64,000 nucleotides of DNA from Rhizobium sp. BT04 (GTDB lineage: Bacteria > Pseudomonadota > Alphaproteobacteria > Rhizobiales > Rhizobiaceae), in contig NZ_CP125650.1 of assembly GCF_030053135.1 (NCBI RefSeq), positions 186,001-250,000 of the forward strand. Direction: 5' to 3'. Shown here piece after piece: positions 1-8,488 of this stretch (positions within the stretch are counted from its first letter, which is position 1; the number at the start of each line of letters is the position of its first letter). The notes under the pieces were generated by a model. The model worked only from the letters and a program-made list of their open reading frames with translations, was not told the origin of the DNA and ran no database searches. The position numbers and the translations under genes were made by a program.

Positions 1-453
1 CCTGATGACATCAGATGCGAGGATCGTGTCGGAGTCGACGTTTAACACCATATCTCCAGCAGAGCGGCGTATCGCAGCGATCTGTGCCTTCCGTTTGCCG
101 ACATTCTGGGGAAGCAGGAGAATATTGAATCTGGGGTCTCGCGCGAAGGCCTCGTGCACAAGTCGCAAAGCCTCGCGATTTTCGGAACCGTCATCAACTA
201 GGTAAACCTGCAGCCTTCCCCCGTATTCCTGACCCGCAATAGAAGCCAGGCACTCCGAAAGCGTGCGGGGATCCTCGTTGAAGCTTGGCACGATGACATC
301 TACGCTGGGCAGCTCGTCAAAGCCGCCCAAGCCGTGGGACGCCAATGAAACATCGGTCGGCAGAGAATAAACGGCCTGCATGCTTTTATATGCAGTCGAG
401 AGAAGTGCATAAAGCGAGACGGCGACAGTGCTGGTTGTGTCAAGCATATCCAT
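1..453 (-). CDS. nodC: NodC, N-acetylglucosaminyltransferase (N-terminal 151 residues; runs off the window)
   Basis: NodC is the membrane glycosyltransferase (GT2, chitin-synthase type) that polymerises UDP-GlcNAc into the Nod factor backbone. Reverse-strand translation from the ATG at 453 starts MDMLDTTSTVAVSLYALLST, a hydrophobic N-terminal segment, followed by the GT2 signatures VIVPSFNEDP, YLVDDGSEN (nucleotide-binding Asp) and NVDSDT (DxD-type). It begins 7 bases after the nodB stop, so nodB and nodC form an operon. An in-frame ATG at 447 is possible, but the longer form matches the usual NodC N-terminus. The C-terminal two thirds lie outside the window. No frameshift is seen in the visible part. 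Confidence 0.95.
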   Translation of the reverse strand, partial: MDMLDTTSTVAVSLYALLSTAYKSMQAVYSLPTDVSLASHGLGGFDELPSVDVIVPSFNEDPRTLSECLASIAGQEYGGRLQVYLVDDGSENREALRLVHEAFARDPRFNILLLPQNVGKRKAQIAAIRRSAGDMVLNVDSDTILASDVIR

Positions 454-460
454 CGGATCT

Positions 461-1120
461 TCAGAACTCCCGAGGAAGCGAGCGAAATACAAAGCCGCGA
501 TCATGCAAAGCTGGAATTATGCTAGATAACGCCATGATAGTCTGGTGGCGCAGACTGTGGTCAGCTCCTTGCTGCATTTCACTGGAGGGACAACCGTCGT
601 GCAAGAGCACGATTGACCCCGGCCGGACAGACTGCAGCACATCATTAACAATGGCGTCGGCCCCGGGAAGAGACCAGTCTCGCGGATCTACCGACCAGTG
701 CACGGCAGTGAGTTCCGCATTCGCCGAAGCCTTGAGCACTTCTTCGGTCCAGATGCCGTAAGGAGCTCGGATGTGCCGCACCACCGCCTGAGGCGACGCC
801 ATTTTTATGGCTCTGTTTGTCTCGAGTATCTGACGTTGCACCTCGTCGGGTTCGCAGTCAGACAGGTCTGGATGCGTCATTGTGTGGTTGGCGACTTCAT
901 GCCCCTCTGCAATCATTCGCTGGATCAATTTCGATTGATCGGCCAGGAACTCGCCGATGACGAAGAATGTTGCCGGCACCCGGTGTTCAGCCAGAATATC
1001 GAGAATCTCCGGTGTACAAAATGGATGCGGACCGTCGTCGAACGTCAAATAAACGCTGTGACGACCAGTGCCGTCATCGCGCTCACCGTGCACTTCGCAC
1101 GAGCAATCGAGGTGCGTCAT
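461..1120 (-). CDS. nodB: NodB, chitooligosaccharide deacetylase
   Basis: NodB removes the N-acetyl group from the non-reducing end of the chitin oligomer so that NodA can acylate it. The 219-residue product carries the carbohydrate esterase 4 (polysaccharide deacetylase) motifs in order: YLTFDDGPHPF (catalytic and metal Asp), HTMTHPDL (metal His pair), RAPYGIW, DPRDW and VLLHDG. The ATG at 1120 (MTHLDCSCEV) fits the family start and length; the reading frame stays open upstream to 1177 but that extension is unlike NodB and falls in a dead nodA. It is followed 7 bases later by nodC. The nearest promoter element is the nod box at 1631-1677, more than 500 bases upstream, because the intervening nodA has decayed. 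Confidence 0.96.
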   Translation of the reverse strand: MTHLDCSCEVHGERDDGTGRHSVYLTFDDGPHPFCTPEILDILAEHRVPATFFVIGEFLADQSKLIQRMIAEGHEVANHTMTHPDLSDCEPDEVQRQILETNRAIKMASPQAVVRHIRAPYGIWTEEVLKASANAELTAVHWSVDPRDWSLPGADAIVNDVLQSVRPGSIVLLHDGCPSSEMQQGADHSLRHQTIMALSSIIPALHDRGFVFRSLPREF

Positions 1121-1560
1121 TGCTCTCGTCCTTTCCGGTAAATTATCCTGGTGGCCATTCGGAGACCGGCCGCCCAAAGGTAGGATGATGACGCCGCGCG
1201 TGGACGCAGGTCGAAACGCGCGTGTGGCAGCGTGTAGCGTACGCCGTTTCCCAAAATAGCGGTCACCAGACCGCCTCGTTTGAATCTGTCAATACGCGGC
1301 TCGTTGCGGACTGTACCGAGTGCGAATGTAAATTCCCTCGACATGGTCGGAGTTGCGATTCCTTTTCCGCAACGGTTCCCAACGCACGTAAATCGCATGC
1401 AAAGGCCTCATAATCTTTGCCGATTTGCCAAAACGATCGATCTTGCGATCAAAGTGACGATTGGTCGCGAACCCCGACCTATCGACGATTGCAAGATGAT
1501 GCAATGGGCTGATCGAACGCTTATGCTAGCATTACATTCCAAAGCCACACATTTGACCCC
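1117..1560 (-). pseudogene. nodA: Decayed nodA remnant in its ancestral place upstream of nodB
   Basis: Reverse-strand translation just upstream of nodB gives a degenerate match to the C-terminal half of NodA: FALGTVRNEPRIDRF and LVTAILGNGVRYTLPHARFD, against [17 protein letters not shown] and [20 protein letters not shown] of the intact NodA at 27786-28373. The last 50 or so bases, including the overlap of the nodA stop with the nodB start, also line up with the end of intact nodA. The frame is broken and part of the gene is deleted, so no acyltransferase can be made. The 5' edge is approximate. The bases between the scar and the nod box also resemble the nodA leader at 28374-28464. Confidence 0.72.
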
Positions 1561-1630
1561 TCTACACCACTGGCGCGCCATCGACGACTTGATTTCCGTC
1601 AAGATGCTCGTCTAATGGATCATGCCATTC

Positions 1631-1677
1631 AATTCGTAAAATCGATTGTTTGGATGATACCCATCCACGCCATAGAT
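1631..1677 (-). promoter_or_regulatory. nod box for the nodBC operon
   Basis: Read on the reverse strand, this 47-bp element contains the conserved nod box core ATCCAAACAATCGATTTTAC. NodD proteins bind such elements to activate transcription with plant flavonoids. It points toward nodB and nodC across the dead nodA. The intact nodA has an equivalent box at 28465-28511. Confidence 0.9.
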
Positions 1678-2288
1678 AAAATTCGAGCCACAGTTCCTGC
1701 TAACGGACCGAGCCTGTTGTCGTGGCTGACGCCGGATTTCCGTCGTCGCTCCCTTGACGAACTTATCATGGCTCGGCATTGGCGGCTTTCTAACCTACTC
1801 TGGGTAAAGCTCCGGAGCAGATTGAAACCTTCCGGAAGCCTGAAAGCGCCGGATAGAATTGATCGGCTATGGCTGTCAAACGACTCGAGGAACTAGTCCC
1901 ACTTGCCGAATTGAAGAACGGACCCCATCGGTTTGCGTTTCGTTAGATCCGAGCACTGGCCCCAATCTTCCGCAGACGGTCGGAGCGTCGCTTTTGGCTA
2001 AGCCGATAACTGTCGCCCGGATGGTGACCACCGTCGAGAGGTGAAAGCAGGCGGTCCAATAATGCTGTGACGACCACGCGACTATGGATCGAGCTGTTGT
2101 CGTAGCGCGGAACACATTTGGAAAACAAACGGGCGCGATGGGCCTCCAAGTGGAGGTAACCGAGCTCGTCTGAATCAACAACCTGGGCCGCGGCACGATC
2201 ATCGACTGCTTGTCCAGCGAGCCGCAGTTGTGAGACTCGCCAGCATCGCCGCCACGGTGGCAGCCGTGACGCAATGGTGGCCACACTT
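1678..2288 (-). pseudogene. Spacer between divergent nod boxes, with an IS21-type IstB fragment
   Basis: No intact gene lies between the divergent nod boxes. Reverse-strand translation of roughly 1950-2230 gives VDSDELGYLHLEAHRARLF, VVVTALLDRLL and GDSYRLSQKRRSDRL. These correspond to the Walker B region (DELGY) and C-terminal part of IstB, the ATPase helper of IS21-family transposases. The N-terminal Walker A part and the partner transposase IstA are missing, and the match is interrupted. The segment 1678-1940 shows nothing recognisable. Confidence 0.55.
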
Positions 2289-2335
2289 ATCCATCAAGCG
2301 GATGGAGATTATCCAAACAATCGATTTTACGGATT
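2289..2335 (+). promoter_or_regulatory. nod box upstream of nodZ
   Basis: The 47-bp element begins ATCCATC and carries the core ATCCAAACAATCGATTTTAC on the forward strand. It lies 412 bases before the nodZ start and points toward it. It is divergent from the nodBC box, so flavonoid-activated NodD should drive both operons. Confidence 0.9.
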
Positions 2336-2747
2336 CCCCAGGATGCTCCAGAAGACGCATGAAATAGAGATCAGGTAGCGGGAAAGGACGGGAATTGGCT
2401 AGATCGGCGCCACCCTCGATGAATCGGCGAAGCGCGCCAACATGAGCCGTACCGCAACGTAAGCTCCGGCCTCTCGCTCCGAGCCAAGTGCGATGCCGAT
2501 GGGTTGGATCGGGTGCGAGATAAACGACTGAACGATGACGGAGGGCTATGCGGCGGCTTCAATGCCCGGACTGAAAAGGCGTATGGCGCCGCAACTTCCA
2601 GTCTGGCGTAAAATGGTAAATCTGTGCGACGAAGGGTCATGCATAAAATTGGCGGGAATCACGAGCGTTGATGCAGGTCCGGGAATTGATATGCAAAATT
2701 TCAGCAGGATTTAAGCCGATGCGCTTTTCCAGAACAAGGCAACGAAC
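2336..2747 (+). other. Long leader between nod box and nodZ
   Basis: This 412-base stretch has only short overlapping reading frames of poor coding quality on both strands. I recognise no gene in it. It may be untranslated leader or the remains of a deleted gene. Confidence 0.4.
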
Positions 2748-3734
2748 ATGCTCGCTGGCGACCTGAAGAGGGATCGGTATGTTGTTTCTCGACGGCGGAC
2801 TGGTTTCGGTGATTGTCTCTGGTCGCTGGCGGCAGCTTGGCGCTATGCACAGCGAACGGGGCGGACGCTGGCCATCGATTGGCGTGGCTCCTGCTATCTC
2901 AATCAACCCTTCACGAACGCTTTTACGGTGTTCTTCGAGCCGATTCAAGATATTGCTGGCGTACGGGTTATTTGCGATGACCAGATCAACCAGTTCTCAT
3001 TTCCGGGACCGTTCTTCCCATCATGGTGGAACAAGCCCTCAATCGAGAGCGTTTACCGCCCCGATGAGCAAATTTTCCGGGAACGTGACGAACTGACCGA
3101 GCTTCTTCAAGCCCAGGACGATACTGATGCCAACACGGTAGTCTGTGATGCCTGTTTAATGTGGCGGTGCGACCAAGCTGCCGAACGCCAGATATTTCAG
3201 AGCCTCAACCTTAGACCTGAAATTCAGGCTCGTATTCACGCCATCTATCAGGAGCACTTCAAGGGGCGCAGTATCATCGGTGTGCACGTACGGCATGGCA
3301 ATGGCGAAGATATAATGGACCATACGCCCTACTGGGCCGATCCGGAGTTGGCCTTACGCCAGGTGTGCACTGCCATCGAGAAGGCCAAAGCGCTACCGCA
3401 TCGACGCCCTGTGATGGTTTTCTTGTGTACGGACAGCGCGCAGGTACGGGACCATTTACTCGGTGTGTTCCCCGATCTAATCACTATCCCGAAATGCTTC
3501 CAGGCGGCCCAGGCCGGGCCATTACACAGTGCATCGCTGGGAGTGGACGGTGGTATCTCTGCTCTTACAGAGATGTACCTTCTCGCCCGATGCGATACGG
3601 TAATTCGCTTTCCGCCGACCAGCGCCTTTACGCGCTATGCCCGTCTCTTCGTGCCACGTGTTATTGAGTTCGACTTGAAAAATCCGACTCGCTTGATCTT
3701 GACTGATGAATCGTCCGAGCATGAGCCGGCTTGA
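2748..3734 (+). CDS. nodZ: NodZ, alpha-1,6-fucosyltransferase
   Basis: NodZ transfers L-fucose from GDP-fucose to C6 of the reducing-end GlcNAc of the Nod factor. The 328-residue product matches the family along its length. It contains the N-terminal SRRRTGFGDCLWSLAAAWR region and the GDP-fucose-binding motif HVRHGNGEDIMDHTPYW with the essential arginine, then FPPTSAFTRYARL near the C-terminus. The ATG at 2748 gives a few extra residues (MLAGDLKR) before the family's usual start, and no strong ribosome site is seen. Expression is expected from the nod box at 2289-2335. The acetyl group on this fucose would be added by NolL (59440-60618). The plasmid's own GDP-fucose genes are scars (26985-27455), so donor sugar must come from elsewhere in the genome. 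Confidence 0.96.
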   Translation: MLAGDLKRDRYVVSRRRTGFGDCLWSLAAAWRYAQRTGRTLAIDWRGSCYLNQPFTNAFTVFFEPIQDIAGVRVICDDQINQFSFPGPFFPSWWNKPSIESVYRPDEQIFRERDELTELLQAQDDTDANTVVCDACLMWRCDQAAERQIFQSLNLRPEIQARIHAIYQEHFKGRSIIGVHVRHGNGEDIMDHTPYWADPELALRQVCTAIEKAKALPHRRPVMVFLCTDSAQVRDHLLGVFPDLITIPKCFQAAQAGPLHSASLGVDGGISALTEMYLLARCDTVIRFPPTSAFTRYARLFVPRVIEFDLKNPTRLILTDESSEHEPA

Positions 3735-3899
3735 TGAACCGGCACTCCGCTGAACAAATTCTCGGCGCCCTCGCAGGATTGAGGAGAGGTGTTCACTGGA
3801 TCGCGATGTGGGCGCAGCACCCGACGAGACAAGGCCGGGGCGCATCTTCTCCTAGCGTCTCGCGCGTCCAAAGGCTTGCCGGATCATTGTTGTGAAGGG

Positions 3900-4290
3900 T
3901 AGCTATTGGGCGCCTTCGGTGAATGGAAACGGCACCGTGCGCTCGACCCGCACCATTGGCATAGCAAGCTCGCACGTCGGCGATTCCGATGGGATGAGGA
4001 CGTTCGCGCGCCACAGCCTCGTCGGCGCCTTAGCCGACGCCCTGCCTGATGCGAGGGCGTTCGTCGGGCTTGGTCGACAGATCGCCATCAAGCTGATTTC
4101 GTGCTCTATGCGGTCGTGGGCGTGGCCGGTGCCGTTCTTTATTCCCGCATCCCGACACGTCTGGCAAACCGCGCGACCACAGAAGCCGCCGCCGCGCTAG
4201 GTCCTTAGCGCCCATCGTCCTTGCAACTCGCAACTCACTCAGCCTCGACGCATTCGCAGGCGTGATAACGCCGGCTGCGAAAGACAGAAG
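3900..4290 (+). pseudogene. Decayed MFS permease fragment
   Basis: Between nodZ and the next small gene there is no intact gene. One forward frame gives FVLYAVVGVAGAVLYSRIP followed by TEAAAALGP. After a stop and frame change comes LSLDAFAG. These resemble adjacent conserved stretches of a major facilitator permease. The match is short, stops and shifts interrupt it, and the family call is tentative. Bases 3735-3900 show nothing recognisable. Confidence 0.35.
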
Positions 4291-4422
4291 ATGCACTGTT
4301 GTAGTCTCCGGCTCCCGCCGCTGCTTGCATGACGGCTTGCGCCAGTCGTTGACAAAACTCAATTGGCCAGCCAGCATTTCCGTTGCCCGGCCATTTGTAA
4401 TGATTAAGTCTGAGGTGGTGCC

Positions 4423-4749
4423 ATGCCTCGCATGATCAGGTTCATACTCACGCGTTTGGCGACGGGGTTCGCAATTGGATCCGCCGTGGGCTTCTTCGTT
4501 TGGCAAAATGGATTTGCCGCGGCAGGCACGCTTGAGAATTATCTCGCGAAGGGCCTGTTCATCTACCTCTTCGCAAGCACCATCAGCATGGGTTATCTCG
4601 CGACGGCCCCTCGAAGAATAGCGCCGGACGCTCTCCGTCGCATGTTGGTGCTCGTTGCGCCCGTTCGTCTGCACTTCCCTATTAAGCCCGCCAGTCCGAC
4701 GGTATCCGCATGTGTCGTCAGCGCCACCGTTGATGCGGACAAGGCCTGA
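4423..4749 (+). CDS. Small hydrophobic membrane protein, C-terminus possibly altered
   Basis: The 108-residue product starts MPRMIRFILTRLATGFAIGS and has two likely membrane spans (about residues 5-27 and 40-62, the second around KGLFIYLFASTISMGYLATA). A ribosome site (gaggtgg) precedes the ATG. The C-terminal 45 residues are arginine-rich and unlike the first part, which suggests that a frameshift has replaced the original short tail. I do not recognise a function. The genes to its right run on the opposite strand, so it is a single-gene unit facing them. Confidence 0.5.
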   Translation: MPRMIRFILTRLATGFAIGSAVGFFVWQNGFAAAGTLENYLAKGLFIYLFASTISMGYLATAPRRIAPDALRRMLVLVAPVRLHFPIKPASPTVSACVVSATVDADKA

Positions 4750-4883
4750 AGCAAGCGATGAAGACAGTCGAGATCACAAAAACAATCCGTCCTGGTGCTT
4801 TTTTGCGCCTGGCCATAACGGAGCAAGCGATCGCCATATTGACGGTTGTCGAATTCCGGCGCGGTTATCGCCCTGCCCCGAGG

Positions 4884-5549
4884 TCAGCACGCCTTCCGCA
4901 GCAGATCGACGCTGTCAACCACGACGACCCTGCCTCTGACTTCGACCCCTGCAGGACCGAGGGCAGCGAAAGCCCGCGAAAGGGCTTCGGGCGCAACCCC
5001 GAGTTTGCCGGCCAGAATTCTTTTCCGGTAAGGCAGGCGAAAGGTGGCCTGCGATGCTGAGGCCGGGCAGCGGCTGACGAGGTAATTCGCAACACGCTGT
5101 GCAGCCGTGTGCAGCCGGTCTCCCGCTATGCAATCCATGGCACCGAGCAGATGCCGGGCCATGATGCGCATGACGTTGCGACGCATGACGGGGTCCCGGT
5201 CGGCAAGCGCCCGCAACTCCACAAGGTCGAACAACGCGACCTCTGCGCCGTCGGCGGACCATGCGCTGTAGGTGTAGGAGCCGCCTGCCGACAGGAGATA
5301 TTCACCGAACGTCTCACCCGGTTCGCAGATGCAGATATCTGCCTGGCGCCCCGCGGATTCCGACTTCGAAAGTCGCACGAAGCCGCGCATCACGCAATAG
5401 ACGAACGACGCCTGCTGGCCCTCGGCGATGATCCGCTCGTCCGGTGCGAAGATCTGGAACTGAGCCGTGTCGGCCAGTTCTTCTATCCTTGCTTTGTCCA
5501 GGCCGTGAAACAGGTCAGATCGCAAAAGTATGGGATGTCTCGATAGCAT
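4884..5549 (-). CDS. Crp/Fnr-family transcriptional regulator downstream of fixS
   Basis: The 221-residue protein has an N-terminal cyclic-nucleotide-binding-type beta barrel (about residues 15-130, with GEYLLSAGGSYTYSAWS) and a C-terminal winged helix whose recognition helix reads APEALSRAF. The ExxSR pattern is typical of FNR/FixK proteins that bind TTGAT-N4-ATCAA. It lacks the N-terminal cysteine cluster of oxygen-sensing FNR/FnrN, so direct [4Fe-4S] oxygen sensing is unlikely and it is more FixK-like. The start at 5549 (MLSRHPILL) is chosen because GAAAGGAAG lies just upstream; the frame stays open to 5639 but that part overlaps fixS. It lies 31 bases after fixS and may be co-transcribed with fixGHIS, which carry an FNR-type box. 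Confidence 0.8.
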   Translation of the reverse strand: MLSRHPILLRSDLFHGLDKARIEELADTAQFQIFAPDERIIAEGQQASFVYCVMRGFVRLSKSESAGRQADICICEPGETFGEYLLSAGGSYTYSAWSADGAEVALFDLVELRALADRDPVMRRNVMRIMARHLLGAMDCIAGDRLHTAAQRVANYLVSRCPASASQATFRLPYRKRILAGKLGVAPEALSRAFAALGPAGVEVRGRVVVVDSVDLLRKAC

Positions 5550-5580
5550 CGATCTTCCTTTCGTTTCGGCCGTGAGCGGT

Positions 5581-5739
5581 TCAAGGTCTTTTGCAATCGG
5601 TTTCGTCCTCGACGAGGATTCGCCAAGCTGCTCCTTCAAGGTCCTCGTACTGGCGGCTCGTCAGCGACCAGAGGAACGCCAGGAGACCCATTCCCCCCAT
5701 CAGCAGTGCGATCGGCATCAGATAGATCAGCATGTTCAT
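5581..5739 (-). CDS. fixS: FixS, cbb3 oxidase maturation protein
   Basis: This 52-residue protein has one membrane span (LIYLMPIALLMGGMGLLAFL) followed by WSLTSRQYEDLEGAAWRIL. That is the FixS/CcoS pattern of a hydrophobic N-terminus and a QYEDLEG-type stretch. CcoS/FixS proteins are needed for cofactor insertion into cbb3 oxidase. The start ATGA overlaps the fixI stop, indicating translational coupling; a second ATG at 5733 is possible. Confidence 0.92.
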   Translation of the reverse strand: MNMLIYLMPIALLMGGMGLLAFLWSLTSRQYEDLEGAAWRILVEDETDCKRP

Positions 5740-8006
5740 GCGGTTTCAACTTCCGCACGTCCGCCGGCAAGCGGCTCGCTCCGTAGGCCGAAGGCATTTA
5801 ATCGCAGCGCATTCGTCACGACGATGATCGACGAAGTCGACATGGCCACCGCCGCTATCAGCGGCGTTGCCAGGCCGGCGATTGCGATCGGTACCGCAAG
5901 CACGTTGTAACCGATGGCGAGAGCAAAGTTCTGGCGAATGAGGCTGGCGGATCTTCGTGCAACGGCGATTGCCTCAGGAACGGCATCGAGACGATCGTTG
6001 AAGAAGATAAGGTCGGCGGCTTGCCTGCCGACGTCGGATGCGGTTGCAGGCGCCATCGAGACCTGCGCGGCGGCCAGCGCCGGTGCGTCGTTGATCCCGT
6101 CGCCGACCATGAGCACGCGATAGCCCTCGGCGCCCAGCCTCTGGAGTTCCTCGACCTTCTGTTTCGGCCCCAGGTCGCCCAGAGCTTTGCCGATACCGAG
6201 AGCCCGCGCTGTGTTGTCGACGACGGCCTGCCTGTCGCCGGATACTATCAACGTTTCGATACCGGCTGCAGCGAGCTGGCGGAAAGTCTCCGCGGCGCCC
6301 GGACGAAGCGTGTCGTCAAACAGGAAACGGGCGAGATCGACGCCGTTTTTCGACAGGACCACCTCCGAAAACGGAGTATCGCCCGCGGGCGTGAGCCCGG
6401 TTCCGCAGGCAAAGGCCCGGTTGCCGAGCCGATAGAAGTCCGCTCCTTGCCAGGCTTCCAGCCCCCCGCCGGCGATTTCCGTGACCCTGTCGAAGGCGAA
6501 GGGGTAAGAGATGTCTATGTCCCGCACCAGACCCTGGGAAAGCGGATGCCGTGAATGCGCCGCCATTGCGCAAACGATGGCTCTATTGCCCGCGATCGAG
6601 TCGATTCGGACGAGGCGGGGCCGGCCCATCGTCAGGGTGCCGGTCTTGTCGAAGGCCACGATGTCCGCGTCGGCCAGTCTTTCGAGCGCCGAACCGTCCT
6701 TCACCACGATGCCCCTGCGGAAAAGTTCGCCGGCGGCGACCACCTGGACCACCGGTACAGCAAGGCCCAATGCGCAGGGGCATGTGATGATCAGCACCGC
6801 GACCGCGACCAGCATGGCCTGTTTCCAATCGCCCCCAAGCAAGCCCCAGGCGAGAAAGGAGGCCAGCGCCAACAGGTGCACGGCGGGAGAATAAAGTGCT
6901 GCGGCGCGATCGGCGACCCGGCGATAACGAGCCCTGCCGCCCTCGGCCGCTTCCATCAGGCCGATGATCTCGGAAAGAAGCGAATCCCTTGCCACTTTGG
7001 TCGCCCGCAGGACGAGCGAACCGGTCAGGTTCATCGCACCCGAATTCAGCGCGCTGCCTGCGGCGACGGCGACCGTGCTGCTTTCACCGGTGACGATGGA
7101 GAGGTCAACATCGCTCTCGCCGCTGACGATCATGCCATCGACGGGAATGCGTTGGCCGGCGGCAATCGCGATGTTATCCCCGACGGCGATCTCTTCGACC
7201 GGGATGTAGTGCCGCGACCCGTCCGGCATCATCAGCTGCGCCCCGCGCGGCGCCAGTCTGGCAAGCCCGTTGATCGCGGCGCGGGCTTTTTCCCGCATCA
7301 CATGATCGAGGGTTCTGCCGATCAGCAGGAAGAACAGCAGAGACACCGACGCGTCGAACCAGGCATGTTCGCCATGGTGCATGGTTTCCCATAGGGAGAC
7401 CGCATAGGACAGCGTCACTGCAAGCGAGATCGGAACATCCATGTTGGTGCGCCTACGCTTGAGCCCGCTCCAGGCCGATTTGAAGAAGAAGCGTCCACCA
7501 TAAACCAGCGCCGGCGCCGCGATCATCGCCGAGATCCAGTGAAACATGTCGCGCGTGGCCGCATCGGCGCCCGACCATACCGACACCGAGAGCATCATGA
7601 TGTTGGCGGCCGCAAAGCCGGAAACTCCAATCGCCAGCAGTAGCTGGTTCCGGATCCTGTCGGTTTCGGGTGCTGTCGACGTGATGAGATGGGCGCGGTA
7701 TCCGGCCAAGGTGATCGCGGCGAGGATTTCGGAGGGATCGGTCGCCTTCGCCTCGATCTCTTCCTGATAGACGCAGGTGACACGCCGGGCGGTGAGATTG
7801 ACCCGGGCTTTCCTGACGAACGCAAGCGCCGACAGCGCTTTTTCGAGGGTCAATATGCAGCCGCCACAGTGGACGTCGGGTACGCTGAGGTCGATCTGGC
7901 GTAACCCTGCCCCGAGCGGGTGGCTTGCAAGGCATACCTCCTCGGCGCTGGCGGATGTCGCGCTGAGGCCGAGAACGCTTTCCGCATCCATCGAGCAGCA
8001 GGTCAT
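5736..8006 (-). CDS. fixI: FixI, copper-transporting P1B-type ATPase for cbb3 oxidase assembly
   Basis: FixI (CcoI) is a membrane copper pump that supplies copper for the CuB centre of the cbb3 oxidase. The 756-residue product has an N-terminal heavy-metal domain with CGGC (about residues 47-50) and multiple membrane spans. It has the metal-translocation motif TCPCALGLA (CPC), the phosphorylation site DKTGTLTMG and the hinge motif GDGINDAPAL. Length and order fit the family. Its start overlaps the fixH stop and its stop overlaps the fixS start, so translation is coupled through fixGHIS. Confidence 0.96.
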   Translation of the reverse strand: MTCCSMDAESVLGLSATSASAEEVCLASHPLGAGLRQIDLSVPDVHCGGCILTLEKALSALAFVRKARVNLTARRVTCVYQEEIEAKATDPSEILAAITLAGYRAHLITSTAPETDRIRNQLLLAIGVSGFAAANIMMLSVSVWSGADAATRDMFHWISAMIAAPALVYGGRFFFKSAWSGLKRRRTNMDVPISLAVTLSYAVSLWETMHHGEHAWFDASVSLLFFLLIGRTLDHVMREKARAAINGLARLAPRGAQLMMPDGSRHYIPVEEIAVGDNIAIAAGQRIPVDGMIVSGESDVDLSIVTGESSTVAVAAGSALNSGAMNLTGSLVLRATKVARDSLLSEIIGLMEAAEGGRARYRRVADRAAALYSPAVHLLALASFLAWGLLGGDWKQAMLVAVAVLIITCPCALGLAVPVVQVVAAGELFRRGIVVKDGSALERLADADIVAFDKTGTLTMGRPRLVRIDSIAGNRAIVCAMAAHSRHPLSQGLVRDIDISYPFAFDRVTEIAGGGLEAWQGADFYRLGNRAFACGTGLTPAGDTPFSEVVLSKNGVDLARFLFDDTLRPGAAETFRQLAAAGIETLIVSGDRQAVVDNTARALGIGKALGDLGPKQKVEELQRLGAEGYRVLMVGDGINDAPALAAAQVSMAPATASDVGRQAADLIFFNDRLDAVPEAIAVARRSASLIRQNFALAIGYNVLAVPIAIAGLATPLIAAVAMSTSSIIVVTNALRLNAFGLRSEPLAGGRAEVETA

Positions 8007-8488
8007 TGGCGGAACTCCGCGGTGTCGAAGCGTTTGGCCTCATGCATGACGACCGCCCCGTTCATTCTCGATATGGCCTCGACGATCCAGTCGCCGGCGA
8101 CAACCTGGTGATCGGCTTCGAACCGCCCTTCGCCCGTCTTCCGGAGCGTCACGCGGAAATCCTCATGATCGCCGACGGGCCGTTTGAAGTTCAGCGTGAC
8201 ATCATCGATGATCGCAGGCGTGCCGGCCTTGTCGTGGATGTCGTAACGGATTTGGATGCCCTTAACGACGAGCGCGCCCTCGACGCCGGAGGCGGCCATT
8301 GCCTTCATCGCTGCCGCCCTGGTGTTGAATTCCTGGCTGGCCACATAGGTGTTTTCCACGACGATGCCACTCCAGCTGGACGCAGCATAGAAGGCCATGG
8401 TGGCGTTTACGGCGATCACTACGGCGAAGAATGCCGAGGTGGCAAGCAGCACGTGCAAGCCGGTAAAGCCCTGAGTAGAAGTCTTCAT
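8003..8488 (-). CDS. fixH: FixH, cbb3 oxidase assembly membrane protein
   Basis: The 161-residue protein begins with a cytoplasmic tail and one membrane span (GLHVLLATSAFFAVVIAVNA). A periplasmic domain follows, containing NTYVASQEFNTR and the C-terminal HEAKRFDTAEF. This is the FixH/CcoH pattern. FixH family proteins associate with the oxidase during assembly. The start overlaps the end of fixG and its stop overlaps fixI, consistent with one operon. Confidence 0.92.
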   Translation of the reverse strand: MKTSTQGFTGLHVLLATSAFFAVVIAVNATMAFYAASSWSGIVVENTYVASQEFNTRAAAMKAMAASGVEGALVVKGIQIRYDIHDKAGTPAIIDDVTLNFKRPVGDHEDFRVTLRKTGEGRFEADHQVVAGDWIVEAISRMNGAVVMHEAKRFDTAEFRQ

